From the NCBI RefSeq assembly GCF_046197875.1, contig NZ_CP166991.1, positions 1,240,001 to 1,304,000 of the forward strand: DNA of 64,000 nt, in the 5' to 3' direction. Shown in pieces: positions 17,551 through 26,428 of the stretch. The DNA is from Methanobrevibacter_A acididurans. GTDB lineage: Archaea > Methanobacteriota > Methanobacteria > Methanobacteriales > Methanobacteriaceae. The translations under genes and the position numbers were made by a program. Numbering within the stretch: the first letter of the stretch is position 1; each line of letters opens with the position of its first letter. The notes under the pieces are model-generated. The model saw only the letters and a list, made by a program, of their open reading frames with translations. It ran no database searches and was not told the DNA's origin.

Positions 17551-20500
17551 TTAACTTTCATCATCATCATTAATATCTTCTAAATCTCCATTTTTATTTG
17601 TTTCATATTCTTCCTCATATCTTCTTCTTCTCATAACAGAAGTAGAAGTAGTGGTTGCTTGAACATTAGATGTATTTGGAGTGTTGCTAGTAGATTCAGA
17701 ATTTGCACTAGAAGATTCTGCATTACTAGATGCAACATTATTTGTTTGAGCATTAGCAGTAGCAGCGTTAGCAGCATTTTGAGCAACAGTTAAACCATTA
17801 CGATCTAAACCATTTGCATCATAACCTGCTGCATTATATCCAGCAGCATTGAATCCATTTGCATCATAACCATTACTATCAAATCCATTACTATCTAAAA
17901 CATTATTGGTACTATCGGTATTTACAGTAGAATCAGTAACACCATCATTATTAACAGTATCACTTACTCCAGAATCAATAACAACATCACTATCATCAGT
18001 AGGTGTATTATCATCCACATCAGTAGTAGTATCATCACTTGCATCTGAAGCTGGTGTTTCTATAATAGGAACACTATCATCATCTACAGGAGTATTAGTA
18101 TTATCATCACCAATAACATTATCAGAACCATCATCTACAGGTACATCAGGTGTAACTGGAGTTTCAGGAACTACAGGTTCAGTAGGAGTAACAGGAGTTT
18201 CAGGTTCAGTAGGAGTTGTAGGTTCACTAGGAGTTGTAGAATCATCCTTATCACCCTCACTTTCACCAGGTTCAGTAGGAGTTGTAGGTCCAGTAGGAGT
18301 TTCAGGTTCATCAGGATCAGGTACTTCTTCAGCTTCATTTACAATTAAACTAGAAACATAAGAATCTAACATAAAGTAAATATTACCGAAAGGTAAACTT
18401 GCTTTAGGCATACCATTAGAAACATTTCCTTGAGTACTATTACCAGATTCATTATCTGTAGCATTCATACCAAAGTCAAGGGAGAAATCAGGAGTTACAG
18501 TATCATTTCCTAAACTAAATACAACAGTAAATACACCAGATTCATTAACAACTTCAACAGTAAGATAATTGTTTATAGTTATACCAGTAACATCACTATC
18601 AGTTACTGAATTATTACCCCACCAGTTAGAATCTGCATTATTATCAGATCCACCGTTAACGAATAATCCACCTTTTACATTATTGTAAATTCTATTATTA
18701 TTAATAGTAATATTGTTGGAACCATCTAATTCAATTCCATAATATCCATTATTAGTAATTGTATTACCAATTATGTTAACATTATTAGAACCAAATGAGA
18801 TAATACCAGTACCTTTATTATTACTAATATTATTATATTTAATGTTTCCATCTTTACAATTTGCAAGGTAAATAGCATTAGATGAAACTAATTTACCATT
18901 ATTTGTTATAATAGAGTTAAGTATATTGAAGTCATTTACATTCTTTAAGTATATTGCATAGTAAGGTACTTTATTAATTTCCACATTTTCAATATTTAAA
19001 TTGTTAATGTTTCCACTATTATCTGCAATTGCATATATTCCACTGTCACCAGTAGATGCAAGTTTTAAATTAGATAAGGTTACATCACTTATTTTATCAT
19101 TACCTTTTGCTTCTAATCTAACAGCAGAGTAAGTAGCACTTATATTACAATTATCAACTTTAATGTTAGAACTAGTAGATATAGTTTTACTACTTTCATC
19201 ATTAGAGTAAATGTATATTCCATAATTAGAAGCTTTAAGGTTACTGTTTGTAATACTTGAATCTTTAACATTAGCTAAGTAAATAGCATTACCTTTAGTA
19301 ACATCAATATCTACATTATCAATATTAGCTGATCCTCCAATAATTTCAAGTCCATTTTTGAACATTCCATTAATGATTACATTATTAAACTTGGAATTTA
19401 TAACATTATCAGCATATACTGCTTGGTTAAGAATTTTTTTACTTGATGTGAAGTTAGAATTTGATATGTATAATTGTTCTGTACCAATTGCATATACAAA
19501 CCCATTAGTGTATTTGGTATTGTCAAAATTACTGTTACTTATAGTGACACTGTCACCATTATTACAGAATATTGCACTACCCATACCAGTAGAGGTTTCG
19601 TATAATCCATTGTTAGTAAAATTACAGTTATCAACAACTACAGTACCATTAGTACGTATAGCAGCTCCTGCATCACCAGCCATATTATTTTCAAAATTAC
19701 TGTTATATATAAGTAAAGTTGCATCTGCACTATTTATAGCTCCACCACGAGAAAGACCATCACTTGCTCCAATATTATTAGCATTAGATAAAGTGTTTCC
19801 GAAGAAATCAGAATCTGAAATGGTTAAGTCTGAATTGTAAGCTCTTATAGCACCACCATAGGAATAAGCACTATTATATTTAAATTTTGAATTTGTAATA
19901 CTACTCATACCTTTAGCATTTGAAAGATAGATTGCTCCACCTTGTGCTTGTTTATTAGTATTAGTTACACTGTTTTTGTAGAATGTAGTAGAATCAATAG
20001 TTACAGGATTAATAGAGTATATAGCTCCTCCACCAACTTTAGCAGTGTTGGTATTAAATTCAGAACCTGTAATAGTTAAACTACCAGCATTATAAATTGC
20101 ACCACCATTATTTGCAGTGTTACCTGTAAAAGTTGAATCTGTAATGGTTAACTCATTATTATTATAGATTGCTCCACCATTACTGTTTACTTTATTATTA
20201 GTAAAAGTTGAACTTTCAATAGTTGCTTTACCAGTGTTGTAAACTGCTTCTCCATTATTATTAGTAAAAGTTGAATCAATGATACTTAATACACCATTAT
20301 TATTGATTGCTCCACCATTAATAGTATTTTTAAAAGTTGAACCAGTGATAGTTGCATCTGCATCTTTTTGATTATTGATCACACCACCATTGTTTCCATT
20401 GTTACTATCAAATGTAGAATCAGTAATAGTTAAACTACCTAAATTGTAAATTACACCACCATTATTAGCTTTATTATTGGTGAATGTAGAACCAGATATA

Positions 20501-21225
20501 GTTAATACACCAGTTTTACTATTATATATTACTCCACCATAATTACCTGCATTAATGTTAGTAAAAGTACAATTAATTATATTAAGTAATCCATTGTTCC
20601 ATGCTAATCCACCTTTATCTCTTCCATTAAAATTAGTAAATTGAAGATTTTCAAGGGTTAAACTAATATCTTCACTAATACTGAAATATCCACCATTACT
20701 TTGACTAATAGTTACAGTAGCATCAGGTGCTGCTGTTAAAGTTAAATCTTTATCAATGGTAGTTTTTCCATTAAGAACATAATTTCCACTAGAAATTATT
20801 ATAGTAGAACCAGATTGAGCATTTTTAATTGCATCATTAATATTATTATAAGGATTATCTGAGGTACCATTACCATCTTGAGTATTGGATCCATCAACAT
20901 AAACATTATTGGATTGATCATCACCTATACTAGATAATACTTCATTAGAATAAGCATTATTTGTATTATCTGTAGCTAAGACATTTCCACTTTGAGAATT
21001 AGAGTTATCATTAAGATTATCATTTACAGTACTTGATGTATTCCCTACATCGCTAATTTGAGTACTAGTAGATAAAACAGTGTTTGAGTCCCCTAAATCC
21101 CCATTAGTAGTACTAGGAGCATCCGCAGCAAAAGCAGAACCCATTGCCACAGCACACACCATACTAAGTATAAGCACAACACATATAGGAATCCATTTGT
21201 CTACTTTAGAGTTTTCACTTTTCAC
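17551..21225 (-). CDS. Adhesin-like surface protein with beta-helix repeats
   Basis: A large secreted protein of about 1224 residues. It has a signal peptide (hydrophobic WIPICVVLILSMVCAVAMG, Ala-rich cleavage region), an Asn/Ser-rich linker, then some 800 residues of right-handed parallel beta-helix repeats with recurring GGAIYN, STFTNN and NNGG turns, a Pro/Thr/Glu-rich stalk (about 18100-18340), a pentapeptide repeat and a basic-acidic C-terminus (RRRRYEEEYE). This is the adhesin-like protein class expanded in gut methanogens. The ATG at 21243 is rejected as start: the ribosome site AAGGAGGTGA overlaps it and points to the GTG at 21225. Confidence 0.9.
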   Translation of the reverse strand: MKSENSKVDKWIPICVVLILSMVCAVAMGSAFAADAPSTTNGDLGDSNTVLSTSTQISDVGNTSSTVNDNLNDNSNSQSGNVLATDNTNNAYSNEVLSSIGDDQSNNVYVDGSNTQDGNGTSDNPYNNINDAIKNAQSGSTIIISSGNYVLNGKTTIDKDLTLTAAPDATVTISQSNGGYFSISEDISLTLENLQFTNFNGRDKGGLAWNNGLLNIINCTFTNINAGNYGGVIYNSKTGVLTISGSTFTNNKANNGGVIYNLGSLTITDSTFDSNNGNNGGVINNQKDADATITGSTFKNTINGGAINNNGVLSIIDSTFTNNNGEAVYNTGKATIESSTFTNNKVNSNGGAIYNNNELTITDSTFTGNTANNGGAIYNAGSLTITGSEFNTNTAKVGGGAIYSINPVTIDSTTFYKNSVTNTNKQAQGGAIYLSNAKGMSSITNSKFKYNSAYSYGGAIRAYNSDLTISDSDFFGNTLSNANNIGASDGLSRGGAINSADATLLIYNSNFENNMAGDAGAAIRTNGTVVVDNCNFTNNGLYETSTGMGSAIFCNNGDSVTISNSNFDNTKYTNGFVYAIGTEQLYISNSNFTSSKKILNQAVYADNVINSKFNNVIINGMFKNGLEIIGGSANIDNVDIDVTKGNAIYLANVKDSSITNSNLKASNYGIYIYSNDESSKTISTSSNIKVDNCNISATYSAVRLEAKGNDKISDVTLSNLKLASTGDSGIYAIADNSGNINNLNIENVEINKVPYYAIYLKNVNDFNILNSIITNNGKLVSSNAIYLANCKDGNIKYNNISNNKGTGIISFGSNNVNIIGNTITNNGYYGIELDGSNNITINNNRIYNNVKGGLFVNGGSDNNADSNWWGNNSVTDSDVTGITINNYLTVEVVNESGVFTVVFSLGNDTVTPDFSLDFGMNATDNESGNSTQGNVSNGMPKASLPFGNIYFMLDSYVSSLIVNEAEEVPDPDEPETPTGPTTPTEPGESEGDKDDSTTPSEPTTPTEPETPVTPTEPVVPETPVTPDVPVDDGSDNVIGDDNTNTPVDDDSVPIIETPASDASDDTTTDVDDNTPTDDSDVVIDSGVSDTVNNDGVTDSTVNTDSTNNVLDSNGFDSNGYDANGFNAAGYNAAGYDANGLDRNGLTVAQNAANAATANAQTNNVASSNAESSSANSESTSNTPNTSNVQATTTSTSVMRRRRYEEEYETNKNGDLEDINDDDES
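17791..17898 (-). repeat. Pentapeptide repeat D-x-N-G-aromatic in adhesin
   Basis: Seven consecutive five-residue units of the form D-S/A-N-G-F/Y (two with N-A-A-G-Y), encoded between the Pro/Thr stalk and the C-terminal tail. Regular Asp-x-Asn-Gly turns with an aromatic at each fifth position could stack as a short solenoid or bind divalent cations. Confidence 0.75.
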
Positions 21226-21243
21226 GATTTTCACCTCCTTCAT

Positions 21244-21570
21244 GCCAAATTAAGATAAAAATTATTTTTGTAATTTGTGGAAAATTTTTTCCACTCCTTA
21301 TAATGATAGATAATATGACATTACTATTATATAAATATATTCTATTAATAGCAAACAATTATAGAAAAACTAAAAAAAATAAAATTTAATATATGCATTA
21401 AATAGTCTTATTTTCCAAATAAAAACTTAAAACATAAATAAATAACTAAGAAATAGTTATTTAAATTTTTAAGTAAAATAGATTTTACTATTTAAAATAA
21501 AAATATTTTGAAAATCTTAAAGAAATTAAAAAAAGGATATTTTAAATAAAAAGAGAAGAATTGAAATTTT
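21244..21570. other. Intergenic region upstream of adhesin
   Basis: 327 bp between mmp17 and the adhesin start codon region. It holds the adhesin promoter: a minus-strand TATA-like sequence at about 21325-21338, predicted start near 21300, and the palindrome at 21277-21294. The rest, towards mmp17, is plain AT-rich sequence. Confidence 0.6.
21277..21294 (-). promoter_or_regulatory. 18-bp palindrome in adhesin leader
   Basis: GTGGAAAA / TTTTCCAC, 8-bp perfect arms with a 2-bp spacer, lying just downstream of the predicted transcription start of the adhesin and about 50 bp before its GTG start. It could be an operator for a dimeric repressor or a hairpin at the 5' end of the mRNA. Confidence 0.5.
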
Positions 21571-22137
21571 TTAATATAAATATTCTGTGTTTTCTAATTC
21601 CTCTATAAATTTTTGACAATGGTCAATCCATTTATCTTTGATAAGTTCATCTGTAGCAACTACTGCAACTATATCATTTTTAGACATATCTTTTATTATT
21701 TTAAATCCTTCAGGAACTATACGGAACATTGCATCATAACATCTTCTTTTAAGGTTTTCATATGGATTATCTATAACCCAATTATCTACTTCTTTTTTTC
21801 CAGATAATTCTATAATATATCTACTTGGTTGATGAACATTTTCTCTTCCTAATTCTTTCCATAATTTCTTTAAAATATTAGGTAAAAAATTTTCATCATT
21901 AATAGTTATTGTAGTTAAATCCTTTTCAGGATCATAAACTGAACTTGAAACTTCATTTAAATGTTTAGCTTTAGAAGTTTTCTTCATTTTCATTGCCATA
22001 ATGAAAACTACTTCATTAGGATTTACGTATGCTTTTAAATCTGAGAGTGCAGGAGCTAATAACAAATCTTGTAAGATTTGTTTTGTTATCATTTCATAAA
22101 CTTTTGCCCCTTCATGATCATTTGATTCAATTATCAT
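21571..22137 (-). CDS. mmp17: Methanogenesis marker protein 17
   Basis: A 188-residue protein matching methanogenesis marker 17, found only in methanogens and relatives. Mmp17 is reported as a component of the ATP-dependent complex that activates methyl-coenzyme M reductase, with McrC, Mmp3 and Mmp7. It is soluble, with no cofactor motif I can point to. A strong GAGGAGG ribosome site lies upstream. It is the last gene of a minus-strand run (mmp5, mmp15, mmp17), 40 bp after mmp15. Confidence 0.82.
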   Translation of the reverse strand: MIIESNDHEGAKVYEMITKQILQDLLLAPALSDLKAYVNPNEVVFIMAMKMKKTSKAKHLNEVSSSVYDPEKDLTTITINDENFLPNILKKLWKELGRENVHQPSRYIIELSGKKEVDNWVIDNPYENLKRRCYDAMFRIVPEGFKIIKDMSKNDIVAVVATDELIKDKWIDHCQKFIEELENTEYLY

Positions 22138-22177
22138 AACTTAATTAACCTCCTCATAAAAAAATAAATAATTTTTT

Positions 22178-23416
22178 TTATTGTTGGTTTCTATTTCCCA
22201 TTCCACTTACAAGTAAAGCAGAACCTACAGCACCAATATGTTGTGAGTATTCTGGCACTATAACATCTATTCCACCTAATGTTTCACTAACAGCTTTAAC
22301 AAGTCCAGTGATTAAACTAGTACCTCCAACTTGTATTAATGGTTCTCTTATATCAATTTCTTGAAGTTGTTGTTCATAAACTTGTTCAGATACACTGTGA
22401 CATGCAGCTGCAGCAACATCTTCTTTTGATCCACCTGCAGCAAGGGTTGTAACTAAATCTTGTATACCAAATACAATACAATAACTGTTTAATTGTGCTC
22501 TTCTATAATTTCCTTTAACAGCTAATGGTCCTAATTCTGTAATATCAACATCTAATCTTCTACTAGTCATATCAAGGAATCTTCCAGATGCTCCTGCACA
22601 AATTCCCCCCATAGTAAAGTTATCAGGTATTCCATCATTTACTGTAATAACCTTATTATCCATACCACCAATATCTAATACTGTTGCTTCTCCTTTTTGA
22701 TGGCCTGCAAGGTATACTGCTCCTTTAGCATTAACACTTAATTCTTCTTGAACTAGTTCTGCATTTAATTTTTTACCAATAGTTAATCGACCATAACCAG
22801 TAGTTCCAATTCCATCAATATCATTCCATCCGTATCCTGAGCTTTCAAATGCTTCATCTGCAGCTTTATTTACAGATTCCATAATATCTTTAGTTAAAGT
22901 CCAACCTGTACCTATTACTTTATTATTTTCCATTAACACTGCTTTTGTTGTAGTTGAACCTGAATCTAAACCTAATGTTAATCCTTCTTGTTTTTCACGT
23001 GCAAGAATACTTCTTCTAGTTACAGTGGTTGCTAAAGCTTCCATACGTATGAAAAGTTCATCTGCTTTAGTTCTTTCAGTAAATGAGTAAGTTACAACTG
23101 GTATACGAGTGTTATCTTGTAAGTATCTTCTGATTTCATTTCTTACAAGTGCTGCTTCAGCACAACGGAAACAAGAAGCTACAAAAACAGCATCAGGTTT
23201 ACATCGACCTTCAACAATACTAACTGCTCTTGCTATCATTAATTTTAAACTTGAACTTTGTGCTGAGAAACCAAATTTTTCATATGCTTCATCAATATAA
23301 TCTAAATCTATTTCTGGAAGTATGATTTCTGCACCAAAAGTTAATGCTGCTTTTTCTATTTCTTTTTGTATCCCACTATATTCTGTACCACAGGATACTA
23401 ATGCAATTTTAACCAT
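22178..23416 (-). CDS. mmp15: Methanogenesis marker protein 15, BadF/HgdC-type ATPase
   Basis: A 412-residue protein. The C-terminal two-thirds is a BadF/BadG/HgdC (2-hydroxyacyl-CoA dehydratase activator) ATPase domain: GLDSGSTTTKAV phosphate loop, GTTGYGR, DIGGMDNKVI and GGICAGASGRFLD, whose Cys, with a later Cys, would bridge a [4Fe-4S] cluster between two subunits. Such ATPases fire electrons to low-potential acceptors. The N-terminal part carries its own Cys. A role in reductive activation of methyl-CoM reductase fits, but is inferred. Its ATG directly follows the mmp5 stop (TAAATG), so translation is probably coupled. Confidence 0.88.
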   Translation of the reverse strand: MVKIALVSCGTEYSGIQKEIEKAALTFGAEIILPEIDLDYIDEAYEKFGFSAQSSSLKLMIARAVSIVEGRCKPDAVFVASCFRCAEAALVRNEIRRYLQDNTRIPVVTYSFTERTKADELFIRMEALATTVTRRSILAREKQEGLTLGLDSGSTTTKAVLMENNKVIGTGWTLTKDIMESVNKAADEAFESSGYGWNDIDGIGTTGYGRLTIGKKLNAELVQEELSVNAKGAVYLAGHQKGEATVLDIGGMDNKVITVNDGIPDNFTMGGICAGASGRFLDMTSRRLDVDITELGPLAVKGNYRRAQLNSYCIVFGIQDLVTTLAAGGSKEDVAAAACHSVSEQVYEQQLQEIDIREPLIQVGGTSLITGLVKAVSETLGGIDVIVPEYSQHIGAVGSALLVSGMGNRNQQ

Positions 23417-24070
23417 TTAGTAACCTCCTTTAGATTTTAAAGATGCTACAAGATCATCTTTACTCACTTTTCTTTCTTCTTCAGTTTTCATGTGTTCTTC
23501 AGAAGGTGTTTCTTCATTATTATTTTGAGTTTTTGAACTTTCTAATGGTTCCTCTTCAAGATTGTCTTCAGTGCTAATATCTTGATTTCCAGAACTTTCA
23601 ATTTGTTTAGATTTTTCTTTTAAAGCTTCTGGATTATCCAAACTGTCTAAAAATTCATTAACTTGATTAACCATATCCATTGCACCTTCACGACTACTAG
23701 GATATTCAAGTTCTAATTGCGGAATATCTTTTTTACGTAAACAGAAAATACTTAATTCATTAGTACGTTGACAACCAACACAACCAAACCCATAAGGTGC
23801 ACCATCAACAAGTATTGCTGCTTCTGCTTCATCTATAAGAGGGCCTATAATTGCCATTCTTCCACGAACACCAGAAGGAACTTCAATTGCAGCATATTGT
23901 AATCCTTTAATAGGATCTTCTTCAGTAATATTCATTGGAGGAGAATCTATTTCTGGATCTTTAATTTTCTTTCTCATTTCTTTTTGTAAAGCTAAAGCTG
24001 TATGACCTTTTCTTTCTATTAAATCTGCTAATACTAAAGAGTTAGGGGGATAAATTGCTACTTTCACCAT
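23417..24070 (-). CDS. mmp5: Methanogenesis marker protein 5
   Basis: A 217-residue protein of the methanogenesis marker 5 family. The N-terminal 150 residues are conserved in style (VAIYPPNSLVLADLIER, GYGFGCVGCQRTNE-like Cys pair as FGCVGCQRTNEL); the last 60 are an acidic, Ser/Gln-rich low-complexity tail. The Cys-x2-Cys could bind a metal or cluster. The last codons (GGAGGT) act as ribosome site for mmp15. ISa copy 2 ends only 58 bp upstream of its start codon, so its native promoter or operon link has been replaced by IS sequence. Confidence 0.85.
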   Translation of the reverse strand: MVKVAIYPPNSLVLADLIERKGHTALALQKEMRKKIKDPEIDSPPMNITEEDPIKGLQYAAIEVPSGVRGRMAIIGPLIDEAEAAILVDGAPYGFGCVGCQRTNELSIFCLRKKDIPQLELEYPSSREGAMDMVNQVNEFLDSLDNPEALKEKSKQIESSGNQDISTEDNLEEEPLESSKTQNNNEETPSEEHMKTEEERKVSKDDLVASLKSKGGY

Positions 24071-24128
24071 ATTAAATCACACCATTTTTTTTATTAAAAT
24101 CATTCTTTTATTATTTTTTTTCTTTTTT

Positions 24129-25920
24129 GAGGGTTGGCCATAAATAGTTTTTGATATTTTTTGGTATTACTTTTTTTTATTTTTCTGTGGTTTTGCATTT
24201 TAGGTTGAGTGTTGCTCCTATTTTTTCTATGAATTGGTTTATGTTGTCTGTTTCGTCATATGTGTTTTTGATTATGTGGTTTAGTCTTTTTAGGTTGTAT
24301 GTTAGTGCTTGTAGTGCTAGTATGTGTTCTGTGTGTTGTATTCCTGTTGTTGGTAGTTCATTTATGTGGTAGTAGGTTTTGAGTGTTCCGAATGGTGCTT
24401 CTACTGTGCTTGATCTTTTTTTAAACATGGTTTTGTATTCTTTTGTTTCCATTTGTTTTTTCATTTTTAGGGCTGTGTTACTTGTGAATTCTGTTATTTG
24501 TCTTTGTGTTCCTTTGTAGCATTTTTCTTTATCCTGGCAGTCTTGGCATGCATTGTAGTTCCAGTATCTTCTTTCGATTTTATAAGGTTTTGTTTCATTT
24601 TCTAAGTAATGTTTGATTTCTTGTTGGAAAGGTAGTTCTTGTTTATTTGGGCAAATGTAAGTGTCTTTTTCTAGATCATGCTTGAAGTGGTCTTTATGGA
24701 ATGGGTTTTCACTTAATCTTCCTGTGTTTTCTCGAGTTTGTTTTCTATCTGGTATTAGTCCTTTGATATTATTTTGTTCTAGGTATTGGAAGCTGGTTTC
24801 GGTGTGGTATCCTGTATCTGCACTTACATATTCTGGTTCATCGTTGATGTTATTTATTGCATTTTTCACTATTTCTGGTAATTCATAATGGTCTGTTGGT
24901 TTTTGTGAAACTTTTACTGCACAAATAAGTTTGGAAACGGTGTCTACAGCGCTTTGAACATTGTATGCGACCTCATTTAATCCTTGTTTATTATGCATCC
25001 AACGAGCTTCAACATCGTTTACAGGTACTGTATTTTGACCGGACATCTTTATTTGGGTTTGTAACTCAAATAGTAATTCTAATTTATCTTCATTGTTTAA
25101 ATCTGTTCGTTCAATCAATTTACGTGCTGGACGTGGGAGTTTTTTAATTTTCTTATTAGGTAACTTTAATCCACTATAATACTGAATTAAAGTATTAATG
25201 TCCTTTTCATGTAAAACATTAAATTTAGAGTTGTATGCTTTTTTAATAGTTCCATCGATGGATATATGCTTAAAATCTGTGATTCCTAATTCATTTGCAA
25301 AAAGTAAAGTACTTCCAATAAAAACATTAAATAAATAACCATAATCACGGATGAATCTTCGAATACTTCTTTGAGAAGGTTTAATTCCATTAGAAACATA
25401 TAAATAAATTTTATGATACTTAGCATGATCTTCTATAACTTTAGAACTAGTAACACCCTCATTAAAAGCATAAATAATTAATTTAAACATTTCACGAACC
25501 GGTAAAACAGGCCTACCCTTTCCTCCCATGTTTTCTTCAACCTCTAAAACTGGGAAAAATTCATCAACAAAACGCACAATAAAACGAGAAAGATGATCCT
25601 TAGGAATATCATCATCTAAACGCTCCAATTTAAAACTAGATTGTTTAATATCCATAACTAACACCAATAAATTAATAATACTTAATATTAATATATTTAA
25701 CTACTAGTATATAAATATAACTATTTAAAAACACTTAAAATAAAAAAATAAACACAAAAAATTAATATAAAACAATACCACTAAAATAAAACACATTAAA
25801 AAAAATTAACACCCAAAAATGACAACAAAAATAAAAAAAACATGAAAAATAATAACTTAAAAAAATAAAATAAAAAAAAGTATTACAAAAAATTAAAAAA
25901 TCGATTTTTGGCCAACCCTC
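24129..25920 (-). mobile_element. ISa copy 2 (IS1182-like), complete, 1792 bp
   Basis: A complete element with inverted ends: gagggttggcca at 24129-24140 and tggccaaccctc at 25909-25920. The inner ends are imperfectly inverted for about 50 bp. It encodes one transposase on the minus strand. Both flanks are T-runs (at least five T), so the target duplication is likely TTTTT but cannot be measured exactly. It lies inside the mmp operon, between mmp6 and mmp5, with its transposase in the same direction as the operon. Confidence 0.95.
24177..25655 (-). CDS. IS1182-like transposase, ISa copy 2
   Basis: A 492-residue DDE transposase with N-terminal DUF772-type helical domain and C-terminal catalytic domain. 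The triad is Asp in SIDGTIKKA, Asp in SADTGYHTE and Glu in STVEAPFGTLK. Three Cys (CQDCQDKEKC) form a zinc-binding insert before the last motif. Apart from four or five residues it equals the copy at 41414 (for example DIKQ versus DIEQ at the start, ARK versus ARN). The ATG at 25655 (MDI) is chosen over an upstream GTG because the family begins there. It is intact and probably active. Confidence 0.93.
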   Translation of the reverse strand: MDIKQSSFKLERLDDDIPKDHLSRFIVRFVDEFFPVLEVEENMGGKGRPVLPVREMFKLIIYAFNEGVTSSKVIEDHAKYHKIYLYVSNGIKPSQRSIRRFIRDYGYLFNVFIGSTLLFANELGITDFKHISIDGTIKKAYNSKFNVLHEKDINTLIQYYSGLKLPNKKIKKLPRPARKLIERTDLNNEDKLELLFELQTQIKMSGQNTVPVNDVEARWMHNKQGLNEVAYNVQSAVDTVSKLICAVKVSQKPTDHYELPEIVKNAINNINDEPEYVSADTGYHTETSFQYLEQNNIKGLIPDRKQTRENTGRLSENPFHKDHFKHDLEKDTYICPNKQELPFQQEIKHYLENETKPYKIERRYWNYNACQDCQDKEKCYKGTQRQITEFTSNTALKMKKQMETKEYKTMFKKRSSTVEAPFGTLKTYYHINELPTTGIQHTEHILALQALTYNLKRLNHIIKNTYDETDNINQFIEKIGATLNLKCKTTEK

Positions 25921-26390
25921 TTTTTTATTGATTCATTAACAATACTTTTAAATTCATCAACATCAATTGGTTTAGGTTTAACTATTTCAACAGGTCTTGG
26001 ATTCTTTAATGCTTCACCAACATAATCCAAAAGTTCATATTCTCTTTCTAATTGGTGAAAACCTTCACGAGGACCTAAACGATGCCCTCTACAACGACGT
26101 GGGTCACCTGGTGCGAATCCACGATCTTTTGTAAAAATGTTATATGGATCTAATTTACGTATTTCAATAATTGCTTTTTTAACATCTTCTTTTTTCCCAC
26201 TAACCATTGCACCATAACAGGTTTCTTTTATTGTGAGTGGTAATCCAAGTAAATGTAATTCACTTGTTAATTCACTTTCACTAACATTAGCTCGTGGTCC
26301 AAGAATAATCATACGATTTACAACTTCAGGATCTAAATCTTCAGAATCTAATTTTGGACTCATAGTAAGATGTGCTTCTGCTTCTTTCAT
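25893..26390 (-). CDS. mmp6: Methanogenesis marker protein 6, C-terminus rewritten by IS
   Basis: A 165-residue protein of the methanogenesis marker 6 family, with the Gly/Arg-rich segment GFAPGDPRRCRGHRLGPREGFHQLE near residue 95-120. Function unknown; it is genetically tied to the methyl-CoM reductase activation genes. The last eight residues (about RVGQKSIF) and the stop codon are read from the terminal repeat of ISa copy 2: the native C-terminus has been cut off or displaced. The body of the protein appears complete. It follows mmp3 by 38 bp. Confidence 0.87.
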   Translation of the reverse strand: MKEAEAHLTMSPKLDSEDLDPEVVNRMIILGPRANVSESELTSELHLLGLPLTIKETCYGAMVSGKKEDVKKAIIEIRKLDPYNIFTKDRGFAPGDPRRCRGHRLGPREGFHQLEREYELLDYVGEALKNPRPVEIVKPKPIDVDEFKSIVNESIKKRVGQKSIF

Positions 26391-26428
26391 AATTAATCCT
26401 TCCTTATATTCTTAAATCATAATATTTA

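Noticed and set aside
17906..18361. Open frame antisense to the adhesin stalk, rich in Ser, Val and Gly
   Set aside because: It mirrors the Pro/Thr/Glu repeat on the other strand and has no ribosome site or family match.
24151..24372. Antisense frames inside all ISa copies (also 209-430 and 42697-42918)
   Set aside because: They repeat with each IS copy because the transposase DNA is the same; no ribosome site, no family match.
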